From: Moorella thermoacetica
GTDB taxonomy: Bacteria > Bacillota > DSM-521 > Neomoorellales > Neomoorellaceae
DNA length: 64,000 nt
Direction: 5' to 3'
NCBI RefSeq assembly: GCF_001267405.1
Contig: NZ_CP012369.1
Coordinates: 1-64,000 of the forward strand
Part shown: positions 1-10,897 of the stretch, piece after piece
Numbering within the stretch: the first letter of the stretch is position 1
Layout: each line of letters starts with the position of its first letter
Notes under the pieces: generated by a model
The model's database searches: none
What the model saw: only the letters and a program-made list of their open reading frames with translations
Told to the model about the DNA's origin: nothing
Program-made: the position numbers and the translations under genes

Positions 1-20
1 ATGATAAAAATACCAATTTT

Positions 21-32
21 ACCGGGCCCGGT
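21..32. promoter_or_regulatory. perfect 12-base palindrome upstream of dnaA
   Basis: ACCGGGCCCGGT is exactly self-complementary. It lies about 24 bases before a weak -10-like TATAAA (56-61) and 69 bases before the dnaA start. It could be an operator or a chance palindrome. The sequence left of the window would be needed to see whether it belongs to a larger origin region. Confidence 0.3.
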
Positions 33-100
33 ATACCTTTCCCCAGAATCAACACTATAAACATCTTCTTTATTTAACACTTTTCAAGGAGGTCGCCTTT

Positions 101-1429
101 TTGGCTCCTGTACAGCTCGATCTGGCCTGGCAACAGGCCTTAACGATTCTCGAAAAACAGGTCAGCACCCCTGCCCTGGAAACATGGTTTTACGAAGCCC
201 GGCCGGTTACCATGCAGGGCAATACCCTGGTCCTGGCTGTAGCCAACGAATTTGCCCGGGACTACATCCAGAGCCGCTATTATCCCCTTATCCAGGAAGC
301 ACTGCAACAGGTCCTGGGGCGAAAAATTATCAAAATCCAGGTAATCTGCTTCCCTCTCTCAAGTTCAAACCAGCGCCAGGAACCGGAACTGGAGGATCCC
401 AGTCTCCCCCCCCTCAACCCTAAATATACCTTTGAAACCTTTGTTGTGGGTAACAGCAACCGTTTTGCCCATGCAGCCTGCCTGGCCGTAGCCGAATCGC
501 CAGCCAGTTCTTATAATCCGCTATTTATCTACGGGGGCGTAGGTCTTGGCAAAACCCACCTGATGCAGGCCATCGGCCATCGGGTTCGCCAGCATTTACC
601 AGAACTCCGGGTAATGTACATCTCTTCGGAAAAATTCACGAACGACTTGATTAATGCTATTAAGGATAAGGCTACAGAACAGTTCCGCACCAAGTATCGC
701 AATATCGATGTTTTATTAATTGATGATATCCAATTTTTAGCAAAAAAAGAGAGTACCCAGGAAGAGTTCTTCCATACTTTTAATCATTTATATGAGGCAA
801 ATAAACAAATAATCATCTCCAGTGACCGGCCGCCCAAGGAAATTCCCACCCTGGAAGACCGCCTGCGTTCCCGCTTCGAGTGGGGCCTGATCACCGATAT
901 CCAACCGCCTGATCTGGAAACCAGGATGGCTATTTTACGCAAAAAAGCTGTTGCCGAGGGTATTAACCTGCCGGATGAAGTCATGTTCTTTATAGCTCAA
1001 AAAATTGATTCTAACATTCGAGAGCTGGAGGGGGCCCTCATCCGGGTTGCTGCTTACGCCAATTTTACCAAAAAAGAAATAACCCCCGGGCTGGCAGAAG
1101 AGATTTTAAAAGACGTTCTCGACCTGGCGCGACCTAAACCGATTACCATTCGTTTAATCCAGGAGACAGTAGCTAATTACTTCAATTTGAAGGTAGAAGA
1201 TCTAAAAGCCAAGAAGCGCACGCGTTCCGTGGCTTACCCCCGTCAAATTGCCATGTACCTCTGTCGGGAACTAACCGAATCCTCCCTGCCGGATATCGGT
1301 AAGGAATTTGGCGGCCGGGATCATACTACTGTTCTCCACGCCTACGACAAGATTCGCGACGACCTAAACACAGATCCTTCCCTTCCCCAGGTAATAGCCC
1401 AGATAAGGCAACAGCTTAGAAACCAGTAA
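101..1429 (+). CDS. dnaA: chromosomal replication initiator DnaA
   Basis: DnaA binds 9-mer DnaA boxes at oriC, melts the origin and loads the replicative helicase. The 442-residue protein has the usual domain order: an N-terminal interaction domain (about 1-80), a short linker, an AAA+ domain with Walker [11 protein letters not shown] near 148 and Walker [11 protein letters not shown] near 207, and a C-terminal helix-turn-helix carrying the DnaA signature around GGRDHTTV (about 406-413). Translation starts at TTG, set by AAGGAGG at 86-92 with a 7-8 base gap; no ATG gives a better N-terminus. It is first in a dnaA-dnaN-yaaA-recF run, the classic Firmicute origin order. Length is normal for the family. 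Confidence 0.98.
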   Translation: MAPVQLDLAWQQALTILEKQVSTPALETWFYEARPVTMQGNTLVLAVANEFARDYIQSRYYPLIQEALQQVLGRKIIKIQVICFPLSSSNQRQEPELEDPSLPPLNPKYTFETFVVGNSNRFAHAACLAVAESPASSYNPLFIYGGVGLGKTHLMQAIGHRVRQHLPELRVMYISSEKFTNDLINAIKDKATEQFRTKYRNIDVLLIDDIQFLAKKESTQEEFFHTFNHLYEANKQIIISSDRPPKEIPTLEDRLRSRFEWGLITDIQPPDLETRMAILRKKAVAEGINLPDEVMFFIAQKIDSNIRELEGALIRVAAYANFTKKEITPGLAEEILKDVLDLARPKPITIRLIQETVANYFNLKVEDLKAKKRTRSVAYPRQIAMYLCRELTESSLPDIGKEFGGRDHTTVLHAYDKIRDDLNTDPSLPQVIAQIRQQLRNQ

Positions 1430-1486
1430 CCCACAGGCCCGGAGGTTCCAACAGCCAGCCATCTATCCCTTATTCACAAATCCACA
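1427..1486 (+). other. DnaA-box-like cluster between dnaA and dnaN (part of origin region)
   Basis: The 115-base dnaA-dnaN gap holds three same-strand matches to TTATCCACA: TAACCCACA (1427-1435, 7/9), TTATTCACA (1470-1478, 8/9) and AAATCCACA (1478-1486, 7/9). In Firmicutes such boxes flank dnaA and form oriC. Most of the origin probably lies left of position 1, so this is at best one side of it. No clear AT-rich unwinding element is visible here. Confidence 0.4.
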
Positions 1487-1544
1487 GGCCCTATTACTAC
1501 GGTTACTAAGAATCGTTTAAGATGATGATGGAGGAAAAAATGCC

Positions 1545-2669
1545 ATGCATATCCTTTGTCCTCAACCCCAACTTGTTAATGCTGTGCAAAAGGTATACCG
1601 GGCGGTAGCCACAACGACAACCTATCACGCTATTACCGGGATTCTATTGCAGGCCCATGAAAATACCTTGACCCTCCAGGGTACCGATCTTGATCTGGGA
1701 ATTATTTATACCTTTCCTGTTGAGGTTATCGAAGAAGGCGAGCTCTTACTGCCGGCACGTATCTTTACCGAGATGGTCCGGCGCCTGCCGCCTACCTCCC
1801 TTTCTTTACAGAGTTTACAGGATAACACCGTGGAGATCGCTTACCAGCAGTCCAAAGTCCAACTTAACAGCATTGACGCCAGCCAGTTTCCGCTCCTGCC
1901 GCCGGTAGAAGGTAACTTCTCCTTTACAGTGGCCATTACCGCCCTCAAGGATGCCATCCGTAAGGTAACAATTGCCGCCGGTAATGACGACCTGCGCAGC
2001 ATTTTCAATGGTGTTCTCTGGGAATTAGAACCCGGGGAAAACAGGTTTAACCTGGTGGCCACCGATACCCATCGTCTGGCTGTCTACCACGGCCAACCAG
2101 AAGATTCCACGAGTAACGAAACGGCTACCGCCCTGGTACCATGCCGGGCTATGAATGAACTGGCGCGTTTACTCCCCGGAGAAGATGGTTTAGTAAAAAT
2201 AACCATCGGTGAAAGTCAGATCTACGCCCAGCACGAGGGCTTAACGTTATACACCCGATTATTGAATGGTAAATTTCCTCATTACCAGCAAGTTATCCCA
2301 ACTGATCATATAACTACCATAGAAATAGCCACCCGGGATCTCCTGGACACCGTTGAACGGGCTACCTTACTGGCCCGGGATGAGAATAAAGCCAGGGCCC
2401 ATATTATTATTTTGCAGGTAGGGGAAAAATCTTTAAAAATAACCAGTGAAGCTGCCGAGATAGGCCACCTGGAAGAGGAGTTAACGGCAGAAATAGCAGG
2501 ACAACCCCTGGAACTAGCTTTGAACGGGCGCTACCTGCTGGAAACCCTGCGGGTAATTGATACCGAAAACGTAATTCTGGAACTCCTGGCCCCGTTGAAA
2601 CCCGTTGTTGTCAGGCCGGCCGGCCAGGAAAACTACTTCTGCCTTATCCTACCGGTCAGGATTGGCTAA
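1545..2669 (+). CDS. dnaN: DNA polymerase III beta sliding clamp
   Basis: The clamp is a dimeric ring that tethers DNA polymerase III and other repair proteins to DNA. The 374-residue product is full length, with three repeated clamp folds and the C-terminal LPVRIG end typical of the third domain. The start is ATG 1545, with GAGGA at 1531-1535. An earlier ATG at 1540 is in another frame. It follows dnaA by 115 bases and precedes yaaA and recF as in B. subtilis. Identification rests on family resemblance and position. Confidence 0.97.
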   Translation: MHILCPQPQLVNAVQKVYRAVATTTTYHAITGILLQAHENTLTLQGTDLDLGIIYTFPVEVIEEGELLLPARIFTEMVRRLPPTSLSLQSLQDNTVEIAYQQSKVQLNSIDASQFPLLPPVEGNFSFTVAITALKDAIRKVTIAAGNDDLRSIFNGVLWELEPGENRFNLVATDTHRLAVYHGQPEDSTSNETATALVPCRAMNELARLLPGEDGLVKITIGESQIYAQHEGLTLYTRLLNGKFPHYQQVIPTDHITTIEIATRDLLDTVERATLLARDENKARAHIIILQVGEKSLKITSEAAEIGHLEEELTAEIAGQPLELALNGRYLLETLRVIDTENVILELLAPLKPVVVRPAGQENYFCLILPVRIG

Positions 2670-2695
2670 TAACCTGGAAGGCGAGGTGAGGGGGA

Positions 2696-2917
2696 ATCCA
2701 AAGGGTCATTATAACCACGCCGACTATCAGGTTGGACCAGTTCTTAAAGTGGAACGGCGTTGCTGCCACCGGCGGCCAGGCGAAAGAATTAATAACATCC
2801 GGGCTGGTCCGGGTGAACGGCCAAGTAGAAAGGCGGCGCAGTCACGAGCTGGTGCCTGGCGATGAGGTGGAGGTTAAGGGTGCCTGCTTTAAGCTTACAA
2901 CAGCTCCAGCTGATTAA
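2696..2917 (+). CDS. yaaA: S4-domain RNA-binding protein YaaA, probable ATC/ATT start
   Basis: A small S4-like RNA-binding protein found between dnaN and recF in Firmicutes; its exact role is unknown (ribosome assembly has been suggested for the family). The body reads LDQFLKWNGVAATGGQAKEL and then LVRVNGQVERRR, the S4 core. The first usual start codon in frame, TTG 2732, has no Shine-Dalgarno sequence and would cut off the conserved stretch before LDQFLKW. In frame, an upstream stop lies at 2687-2689. A strong GAGGTGA (2683-2689) is followed by ATC 2696, ATT 2708 and ATA 2711. I place the start at ATC 2696 provisionally. A one-base error in the GGGGG run (2690-2694) would instead bring GTG 2686 into frame. 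It overlaps recF. Confidence 0.75.
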   Translation: MQRVIITTPTIRLDQFLKWNGVAATGGQAKELITSGLVRVNGQVERRRSHELVPGDEVEVKGACFKLTTAPAD

Positions 2918-3992
2918 TTTCCGCAGTTATAAATGCCTTACCTGGGATTGCCGGCCCGGGCTAAATATTATTTTTGGGCCCAATGCTGCCGGTAAAACTA
3001 ATCTCCTGGAAGCCATTGGTTACCTGGCCCTCGCCCGATCCTTCAGGCAGCAACAGGACCAGCAATTGTTGACCTGGGGAGCAAGCTCCTTCCAGGTGCG
3101 AGGATTATGCCACAGTAATGGTGAAAAAATTGAGCTGGTAATTAACTACCAGCAGCACAATAAAAGGTTGACAATTAACGGCAACCGCAACCGCTTAATC
3201 GAACTCCTGGGTATATTCCCCGTCATTTACTTCGGACCTGATGACCTGCACCTCCTTAAGGGCGGCCCGGCCTACCGGCGCCATTTCCTGGATCGGGAGA
3301 TCAGTATGGGCGATCGCCTTTACTGCCGCAATCTGCAAGATTACCGGCGCATTCTCTTCCAGCGTAATCTTTTGTTGCGGGCCATTAAGGCCGGCCGGGG
3401 GAAGGAGGGGGAGCTGGAACCCTGGGATATCCAGTTATTAGCAACAGGTAAGGCTATCTGCGAAAAGCGATCTTGTTTTTTACAATCTTTGGCACCGAGG
3501 GTTGCCGCTACCTACCGGGATATGGCCGGGGGGGAAGAACTGGCCCTCATTTATCGGCCCGGGGTTGCCAGCCAGGAAGAGTGGGCGGAAAGGCTAAAGG
3601 TCGGCCGCGAAAGGGAGGTCCAGGCCGGTATGACCCTCTGGGGTCCCCACCGGGATGACTTTACCTTTACCCTGGACGGTCACGAGGCCCGTTATTTTGC
3701 CTCCCAGGGCCAGCAAAGAGCTATCGTTCTGGCCTTGAAACTGGCTGAGGCCCGGTATTACCGGGAACTTTTGCATGTAATGCCAGTTTTGCTCCTGGAT
3801 GACGTTTTTTCCGAACTTGATGAAGCGCACCAGGGGGCGTTACTGGAGTTATTGGCAGGGGCCGACCAGGCTTTTTTAACGACCACGGAGGTCGGCTTAT
3901 TACCAGCCAGGCTTATACAACGCTCCCATCTCTGGGAATTAGCCCGGGGAAGGGAACCCCGGCTCACCTCCGGGCCTGTTGAGGCACAGTAA
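2880..3992 (+). CDS. recF: DNA replication and repair protein RecF
   Basis: RecF is an SMC/ABC-like ATPase that with RecO and RecR loads RecA at single-strand gaps. Visible motifs are the N-terminal LQLINFRSYKCL, Walker A GPNAAGKTNLLEAIG near residue 35, and the C-terminal Walker B LLLDDVFSELD. Start GTG 2880 is preferred: GGTGGAGG lies about 6 bases upstream and the protein then begins like family members. The ATG at 2862 would add six residues without a ribosome-binding site. It overlaps the end of yaaA by 38 bases, which suggests coupled translation. About 370 residues, a normal length. Confidence 0.96.
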   Translation: MPALSLQQLQLINFRSYKCLTWDCRPGLNIIFGPNAAGKTNLLEAIGYLALARSFRQQQDQQLLTWGASSFQVRGLCHSNGEKIELVINYQQHNKRLTINGNRNRLIELLGIFPVIYFGPDDLHLLKGGPAYRRHFLDREISMGDRLYCRNLQDYRRILFQRNLLLRAIKAGRGKEGELEPWDIQLLATGKAICEKRSCFLQSLAPRVAATYRDMAGGEELALIYRPGVASQEEWAERLKVGREREVQAGMTLWGPHRDDFTFTLDGHEARYFASQGQQRAIVLALKLAEARYYRELLHVMPVLLLDDVFSELDEAHQGALLELLAGADQAFLTTTEVGLLPARLIQRSHLWELARGREPRLTSGPVEAQ

Positions 3993-4144
3993 GTATTTGC
4001 GGAGAAAACCTGATGGTGACCAGGCCTATTAAACCATTGGGGAATGTTTAGGCGGGCTTTATTTTTGCTTGATCCTTGGTCTTCGTTGCGAACATATGCC
4101 CGCCCAACAAGGGAGGAGCCATTCTTTGAAAGGGGGAAAAGGGA

Positions 4145-4396
4145 GTGTACCTGCATATTGGCAACGACATGGTAGTCCCCTACAGGGAGATTATCGCCAT
4201 CCTCGATCTAGAAACAGCCGGGCGGTCGGCAGCCACGCGGGAATTCCTGGAAATATTGAATTCCAAAGCCCGGAAGGATCCAGGGGCCGGCGAAATAAAG
4301 TCTTGTATCGTGACCGAAAAGGAGATTTACTATTCCACCATCTCCTCCGGCACCTTGATGAAAAGGGCCAGTATGGCATTAGCAATGCCCGATTGA
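4145..4396 (+). CDS. remB: DUF370 / RemA-RemB family DNA-binding protein
   Basis: An 83-residue member of the RemA/RemB (DUF370) family, small regulators that in Bacillus affect matrix and osmoprotection genes; RemB (YaaB) sits between recF and gyrB there as here. The sequence opens with MYLHIGNDMVVPYREIIAIL, typical of the family, and ends ASMALAMPD. Start GTG 4145 is preceded by a purine-rich AAAGGGGGAAAAGGGA. It may be read with recF, but a 152-base gap with an inverted repeat (4051-4104) separates them. Function is inferred from family and position only. Confidence 0.88.
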   Translation: MYLHIGNDMVVPYREIIAILDLETAGRSAATREFLEILNSKARKDPGAGEIKSCIVTEKEIYYSTISSGTLMKRASMALAMPD

Positions 4397-4416
4397 AGGG
4401 CAGGCAAACGTCCGGC

Positions 4417-4446
4417 TTGAATCAAGTATAGATTATATGCTATATT
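4417..4446 (+). promoter_or_regulatory. candidate gyrB promoter
   Basis: TTGAAT (4417-4422), an 18-base spacer, then TATATT (4441-4446) preceded by TGC as an extended -10. It lies 33 bases before the gyrB start, so gyrB may be transcribed apart from recF-remB. Confidence 0.5.
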
Positions 4447-4457
4447 TGTTCCGGTAA

Positions 4458-6383
<1,926 letters not shown>

Positions 6384-6404
6384 TCGGGGCAGTTTTTAGA
6401 GCTG

Positions 6405-6426
6405 CGGGGGTGAGACCCCCGTTTTT
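6405..6426 (+). terminator. rho-independent terminator after gyrB
   Basis: A perfect 7-bp stem, CGGGGGT (6405-6411) with ACCCCCG (6415-6421), three-base loop, followed by TTTTT (6422-6426). Confidence 0.85.
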
Positions 6427-6490
6427 CCTTTAGTTTGAACCGGCTGTTTGGCAGGATGTTCCTTATGGCATAATCTAGCTAGGGAACGGA

Positions 6491-8935
6491 ATGGCGAAGG
6501 AAGGTGGAAAATACTTGGCCCTGGAAACTAGCGGAAAGATAATGCCCGTGATCCTGGAAGAAGAAATGAAACGGTCGTACATCGATTACGCCATGAGCGT
6601 CATTGTCGGCCGTGCTCTGCCTGACGTCCGCGACGGCCTGAAACCGGTCCACCGGCGCATCCTCTACGCCATGTATGAGGAAGGACTGACCCCGGATAAG
6701 CCCTATAAAAAGTCGGCTGTTGTCGTAGGTACCGTCCTGGCCCGTTACCACCCCCACGGTGACGCCGCTGTCTATGAAACCATGGTCCGCCTGGCCCAGG
6801 ACTTTGCCTGCCGTTACCCCCTAATTGACGGCCACGGCAACTTCGGTTCTGTTGACGGCGACTCTCCGGCTGCCATGCGTTATACTGAGGCCAGGTTGTC
6901 CAAACTGGCCCTCACCATGCTGGCCGATATCGATAAAGATACCGTTGATTTTGTCGATAACTACGACGGTAGCCTCAAGGAACCGGTGGTGTTGCCGGCC
7001 CGCATTCCCCAGTTACTGGTGAACGGTTCGGCCGGCATAGCCGTCGGTATGGCCACCAATATTCCACCCCATAACCTGGGTGAGGTAATTGATGCCCTGG
7101 TTCTGCTTATTGATAAACCCGATGCCGATCTCAAGGAGATAACTAAAATTATTAAGGGCCCGGACTTCCCCACAGCGGGTTTGATTATCGGACGCGAGGG
7201 TATCAGAAACGCCTATCGTACCGGTCGTGGCAGTATCAAGGTCCGGGCCAAAGCCCAGGTTGAAACCCTGAGTAATGGCAAGAGCCAGATTGTCGTCACG
7301 GAGATCCCCTATCAAGTAAATAAGGCCCGCCTGGTGCAATCCATTGGCGACCTGGTCCGGGAGAAAAAGATAGACGGCATTGTCGACCTGCGGGATGAAT
7401 CCGACCGGACCGGAATGCGCATTGTTATTGAACTGCGCCGGGACGTACAGCCCAAAGTTATTCTGAACCAGCTCTACAAGCACACCCAGATGCAGGAGAA
7501 CTTCGGGGTGATTATGCTGGCCCTGGTGGACGGCCGGCCGCGGGTCCTCAATCTGCGGGAGATGCTCACCCTCTACCTGGATCACCAGAAGGAGGTCATT
7601 ACCCGTCGCACCCGCTACCTGCTGGCCCAGGCCGAAGCCCGGGCCCACATTGTTGCCGGCTTGCGGATTGCTATCCAGTTCCTGGACGAGGTAATTCGCA
7701 TTATCCGCCAGGCGCCCAACGAGCCGGAAGCCTGCCGTGGTTTGATGGAACGCTTTCAATTAAGCGACAAACAGGCCAAAGCCATCGTCGACATGCGCCT
7801 GGGCCGGTTGACGGCCCTGGAGAGGGAAAAACTAGAAGAAGAATGGCAGGAACTGCAAAAACGCATTGCTTACTATCAAGAAGTCCTGGCCAGTGAAGCC
7901 AGGGTGTACGCCATCGTCAGGGATGAACTCCTGGAAATAAAAAGAAAATTTGCCGACCCCCGGCGAACCCAGATTGTCCTGGAGGAAGAGAACCTGGAAT
8001 TAGAGGACCTTATTGCCCGGGAAGACATCGTGGTGACCCTGACCCATCGCGGTTATATCAAGCGCCAGCCGGTTGATACCTACCGCAGCCAGAAGCGGGG
8101 CGGCCGCGGCATCCAGGCCATGGGGACCCGGGAAGAGGACATTGTCAGGGATATTTTTGTCACGACCACCCATCACTACCTTCTTTTCTTTACCAACCAG
8201 GGACGGGTTTTCCGCCTGCGGGGCCACGAAATACCTGAGGCTGGTCGTCAAGCCCGGGGTACGCCCCTGGTTAATTTGCTATACCTGAATAAGGGAGAAA
8301 CCATCACCGCTGTTATCCCCATTCGCGAGCTTGAGGAAGACTCCTACCTCTTGATGGCCACCAGAAAAGGTATCGTAAAGAAGACCTCACTGGGCGAATA
8401 CCACACGTCCCGGCGGGACGGCCTGCTGGCCATCAACCTGGATGAAGATGATGATCTCGTCGGTGTTCTACGCACCGAAGGGAATAACGAGGTCATGCTG
8501 GTGACGCGCCGGGGCAAGGCCATCCGCTTTGGCGAAGATGAAGTCCGGCCCATGGGACGGGCGGCCCGGGGCGTCCGGGGTATCGCCCTGGATGACGATG
8601 ATATGGTAGTTGGCCTGGTAAAGGTTCGAGAAGATGCCGAGCTGGTGGTCGTATCCGAACGAGGTTTTGGCAAACGCACCACCCTGGAAGAATACCGGCC
8701 CCAGGGCCGGGGCGGTAAGGGTATAATTACCATGAACGTAACTGATCGCACCGGGCCGGTGGCGGCGGTAGCCGTAGTCAAACTGGAGGACGAGCTGATG
8801 CTCATCTCTGCCGAGGGCATCCTCATCCGCCTGGGGGTCGAGGATATCTCCCGCCAGGGTCGCAACACCCAGGGAGTCACCCTTATGCGCCTGGAACCCA
8901 GCGACCGGGTAGTGGCCATGGCCAGGATACAATAA
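6491..8935 (+). CDS. gyrA: DNA gyrase subunit A
   Basis: The cleavage-religation subunit of gyrase, 814 residues. The catalytic tyrosine is Tyr131 in [10 protein letters not shown]. The C-terminal half carries the repeated beta-pinwheel blades, each with a GRG-type turn (for example [12 protein letters not shown], the GyrA box), which marks gyrase rather than topoisomerase IV. In the quinolone region the sequence is [11 protein letters not shown]: Ala92 replaces the serine at E. coli position 83 and Glu96 the aspartate at 87. Start ATG 6491 has only a weak AGGGAACGGA upstream. A poor -10-like CATAAT lies at 6469-6474. Confidence 0.98.
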   Translation: MAKEGGKYLALETSGKIMPVILEEEMKRSYIDYAMSVIVGRALPDVRDGLKPVHRRILYAMYEEGLTPDKPYKKSAVVVGTVLARYHPHGDAAVYETMVRLAQDFACRYPLIDGHGNFGSVDGDSPAAMRYTEARLSKLALTMLADIDKDTVDFVDNYDGSLKEPVVLPARIPQLLVNGSAGIAVGMATNIPPHNLGEVIDALVLLIDKPDADLKEITKIIKGPDFPTAGLIIGREGIRNAYRTGRGSIKVRAKAQVETLSNGKSQIVVTEIPYQVNKARLVQSIGDLVREKKIDGIVDLRDESDRTGMRIVIELRRDVQPKVILNQLYKHTQMQENFGVIMLALVDGRPRVLNLREMLTLYLDHQKEVITRRTRYLLAQAEARAHIVAGLRIAIQFLDEVIRIIRQAPNEPEACRGLMERFQLSDKQAKAIVDMRLGRLTALEREKLEEEWQELQKRIAYYQEVLASEARVYAIVRDELLEIKRKFADPRRTQIVLEEENLELEDLIAREDIVVTLTHRGYIKRQPVDTYRSQKRGGRGIQAMGTREEDIVRDIFVTTTHHYLLFFTNQGRVFRLRGHEIPEAGRQARGTPLVNLLYLNKGETITAVIPIRELEEDSYLLMATRKGIVKKTSLGEYHTSRRDGLLAINLDEDDDLVGVLRTEGNNEVMLVTRRGKAIRFGEDEVRPMGRAARGVRGIALDDDDMVVGLVKVREDAELVVVSERGFGKRTTLEEYRPQGRGGKGIITMNVTDRTGPVAAVAVVKLEDELMLISAEGILIRLGVEDISRQGRNTQGVTLMRLEPSDRVVAMARIQ

Positions 8936-8979
8936 TACTTTAATTTACCGGCAACTTCTGGAGCATAATTAAATGGTTA

Positions 8980-9008
8980 TTGCTCCGGGGGTGCCCCTGT
9001 AGTAGAAT
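8980..9008 (+). promoter_or_regulatory. candidate pdxST promoter
   Basis: TTGCTC (8980-8985), 17-base spacer, TAGAAT (9003-9008). The -10 matches 5/6, the -35 only 3/6. The same TTGCTC hexamer appears in the candidate serS promoter. Confidence 0.35.
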
Positions 9009-9100
9009 TGAGGGTAGATACCTAGGCCGCCGGCGCGGCACCACGGATAAAAAAACTTTGTCAATCACATAAGTGATGAAATAAGCAGGGGGGAGATAAG

Positions 9101-9991
9101 ATGGCAGCAGCAGAAGTAGGAACCTGGACGGTCAAAAAGGGCCTGGCCGAGATGCTCAAGGGCGGCGTCATTATGGATGTGACCACCCCGGAACAGGCTA
9201 AAATCGCCGAGGAGGCGGGGGCCTGCGCGGTTATGGCCCTGGAACGGGTGCCGGCCGACATCCGGGCCGCCGGCGGGGTGGCCCGGATGGCCGATCCCAC
9301 GGTTATCTTAAGAATTATGGACGCCGTAACCATTCCGGTCATGGCCAAGGCCAGGATCGGCCACTTTGTCGAGGCCCAGATCCTGGAGGCCCTGGGTGTC
9401 GATTATATTGATGAGAGCGAAGTTCTTACCCCGGCTGACGAGGACTTCCATATCAATAAGCACGAGTTCAAGGTTCCCTTTGTCTGTGGCGCCCGCAATC
9501 TCGGTGAGGCTCTAAGACGCATCGGCGAGGGAGCAGCCATGATCCGCACCAAGGGTGAACCCGGTACCGGCAACGTGGTCGAAGCTGTGCGCCACATGCG
9601 CCGGGTAATGAGCGAGATCCGGCGCCTGCAGAATCTACCCGACGAGGAACTGATGACCTTTGCCAAAGAAATCCAGGCACCCTATGAATTAGTGAAACAG
9701 GTAAAGGAACTGGGACGGTTGCCGGTGGTCAATTTCGCCGCCGGCGGCATCGCCACCCCGGCCGATGCGGCTCTAATGATGCAACTGGGGGCCGATGGCA
9801 TATTTGTGGGCTCTGGAATCTTTAAATCCAGCGATCCGAGGAAACGGGCCCGGGCCATTGTCGCCGCCACCACCCACTTCCGTGAACCAGAGGTTTTGGC
9901 CGAGGTCTCCCGGGACCTGGGCGAAGCTATGCCTGGCATAGAGATTGCTACCATAAAACCTGAAGAACGCATGCAGGAACGCGGTTGGTAA
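9101..9991 (+). CDS. pdxS: pyridoxal 5'-phosphate synthase, PdxS subunit
   Basis: PdxS condenses ribose 5-phosphate, glyceraldehyde 3-phosphate and ammonia into PLP in the ribose-5-phosphate-dependent route. The 296-residue TIM-barrel protein shows the family landmarks [30 protein letters not shown] and [20 protein letters not shown]. Start ATG 9101 has GGGGGGAGA upstream. It is followed 17 bases later by pdxT, its glutaminase partner, an arrangement kept near dnaA in B. subtilis. The PLP made here serves several enzymes in this window (class V aminotransferase, basic amino acid decarboxylase). Confidence 0.98.
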   Translation: MAAAEVGTWTVKKGLAEMLKGGVIMDVTTPEQAKIAEEAGACAVMALERVPADIRAAGGVARMADPTVILRIMDAVTIPVMAKARIGHFVEAQILEALGVDYIDESEVLTPADEDFHINKHEFKVPFVCGARNLGEALRRIGEGAAMIRTKGEPGTGNVVEAVRHMRRVMSEIRRLQNLPDEELMTFAKEIQAPYELVKQVKELGRLPVVNFAAGGIATPADAALMMQLGADGIFVGSGIFKSSDPRKRARAIVAATTHFREPEVLAEVSRDLGEAMPGIEIATIKPEERMQERGW

Positions 9992-10007
9992 GGAGAGGCG
10001 AAGGAAG

Positions 10008-10574
10008 ATGAGGATAGGCGTACTGGCCATGCAGGGCGCCTTTCGTGAGCATATTCAATCCCTGGAGGCCCTGGGCGTCCAGGGGGTGGAGATCCGGCAC
10101 GCCAATCAACTAGAGGGGATTGCCGGCCTCATTATTCCCGGTGGCGAAAGTACCACCATCGGTAAGCTCATGGTAGAGTTTAACCTCCTGGAACCCGTCC
10201 GCCACCTGGCGGAAGGCGGCCTTCCCGTCTTCGGCACCTGCGCCGGCATGGTTTTACTTGCTAGGGATATTATCGGCAGCGACCAGCCTCGCCTGGGGCT
10301 CATGAATGCCCGGGTCCAGCGCAATGCCTTCGGTCGCCAGGTGGACAGCTTTGAAGTTGACCTGGAGATCCCCGTCCTGGGGGAGGAGCCCTTTCATGCC
10401 GTCTTTATCAGGGCGCCCTATATCGAAGAAATAGAGCCGCCGGCGGAAGCCCTGGCTACTTTTAAAGATAAGATTGTAATGGTGCGCCAGGGTAATCTCC
10501 TGGCCACCGCCTTTCACCCGGAACTGACTAAAGATTTACGGGTCCATAGCTATTTTCTTAAAATGATAGGGTAA
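10008..10574 (+). CDS. pdxT: pyridoxal 5'-phosphate synthase, glutaminase subunit PdxT
   Basis: The class I glutamine amidotransferase that supplies ammonia to PdxS. The 188-residue protein has the start MRIGVLAMQGAFREH, the oxyanion-strand motif IPGGESTT, the nucleophile elbow GTCAGM with the catalytic cysteine, and the catalytic His/Glu pair in FHPEL. ATG 10008 follows AGGAGAGGCGAAGGA. It is co-transcribed with pdxS. Confidence 0.97.
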   Translation: MRIGVLAMQGAFREHIQSLEALGVQGVEIRHANQLEGIAGLIIPGGESTTIGKLMVEFNLLEPVRHLAEGGLPVFGTCAGMVLLARDIIGSDQPRLGLMNARVQRNAFGRQVDSFEVDLEIPVLGEEPFHAVFIRAPYIEEIEPPAEALATFKDKIVMVRQGNLLATAFHPELTKDLRVHSYFLKMIG

Positions 10575-10761
10575 CGAAAATAGGCCTCAGGTAATGGCTG
10601 CCGCTTTATACGCGGTGGTTGCTAACAGCAAAGCATCCCTCGCCGGAGCAGGTGAGGGATGCTTTGGATTCCTCGAAAACAAGTTTTGCATCGGGTTACT
10701 GGAAAAATGGTTTAGGGGCAAGAAAGAAACAGCATTACAATTCAAGGTATAAAGATTAATC

Positions 10762-10788
10762 AAGGCAGCCGGCAATGGTTGCCTTTTT
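10762..10788 (+). terminator. rho-independent terminator ahead of the fru operon
   Basis: Stem AAGGCAGCC (10762-10770) with GGTTGCCTT (10777-10785), one G-T wobble, six-base loop, then a T-run to 10788. Confidence 0.75.
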
Positions 10789-10797
10789 AACTATCAA

Positions 10798-10851
10798 TTT
10801 ACGATTTATTTCGTTAAAAAGATCTTGACATTAAATATAAATAATCGTAAA
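10798..10851 (+). promoter_or_regulatory. fru-operon promoter flanked by an inverted-repeat operator
   Basis: The promoter is TTGACA (10825-10830), 17 bases, TAAACT (10848-10853). TTTACGATTTATT (10798-10810) and AATAATCGTAAA (10840-10851) are inverted copies of each other with one extra T. They lie 42 bases apart, centre to centre about four helical turns, bracketing the -35 and overlapping the -10. This is the arrangement expected for a DeoR-family repressor acting on its own promoter; that the adjacent regulator binds here is inferred. Confidence 0.6.
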
Positions 10852-10897
10852 CTACAGGTAAGTAAATGAAAATAGATGAAAGGTATTTGAGTAAGAT

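Larger units (their letters stand above)
10575..10897. other. 323-base intergenic region between pdxT and the fru regulator
   Basis: Holds no gene I can support. It contains a near-perfect 15-bp hairpin (arms 10630-10644 and 10651-10665, six-base loop) with no T-run on either side, a true terminator (10762-10788), and the promoter/operator of the following regulator. The hairpin may be a processing site or a decayed terminator of pdxST. Confidence 0.5.

Noticed and set aside
2862-2879. ATG 2862 as the recF start
   Set aside because: It lacks a ribosome-binding site and adds residues (MRWRLR) not seen in RecF; GTG 2880 fits better.
8961-8999. Terminator after gyrA
   Set aside because: GGAGCA/TGCTCC and GGGG/CCCC can pair, but the inner bases mismatch and there is no T-run.
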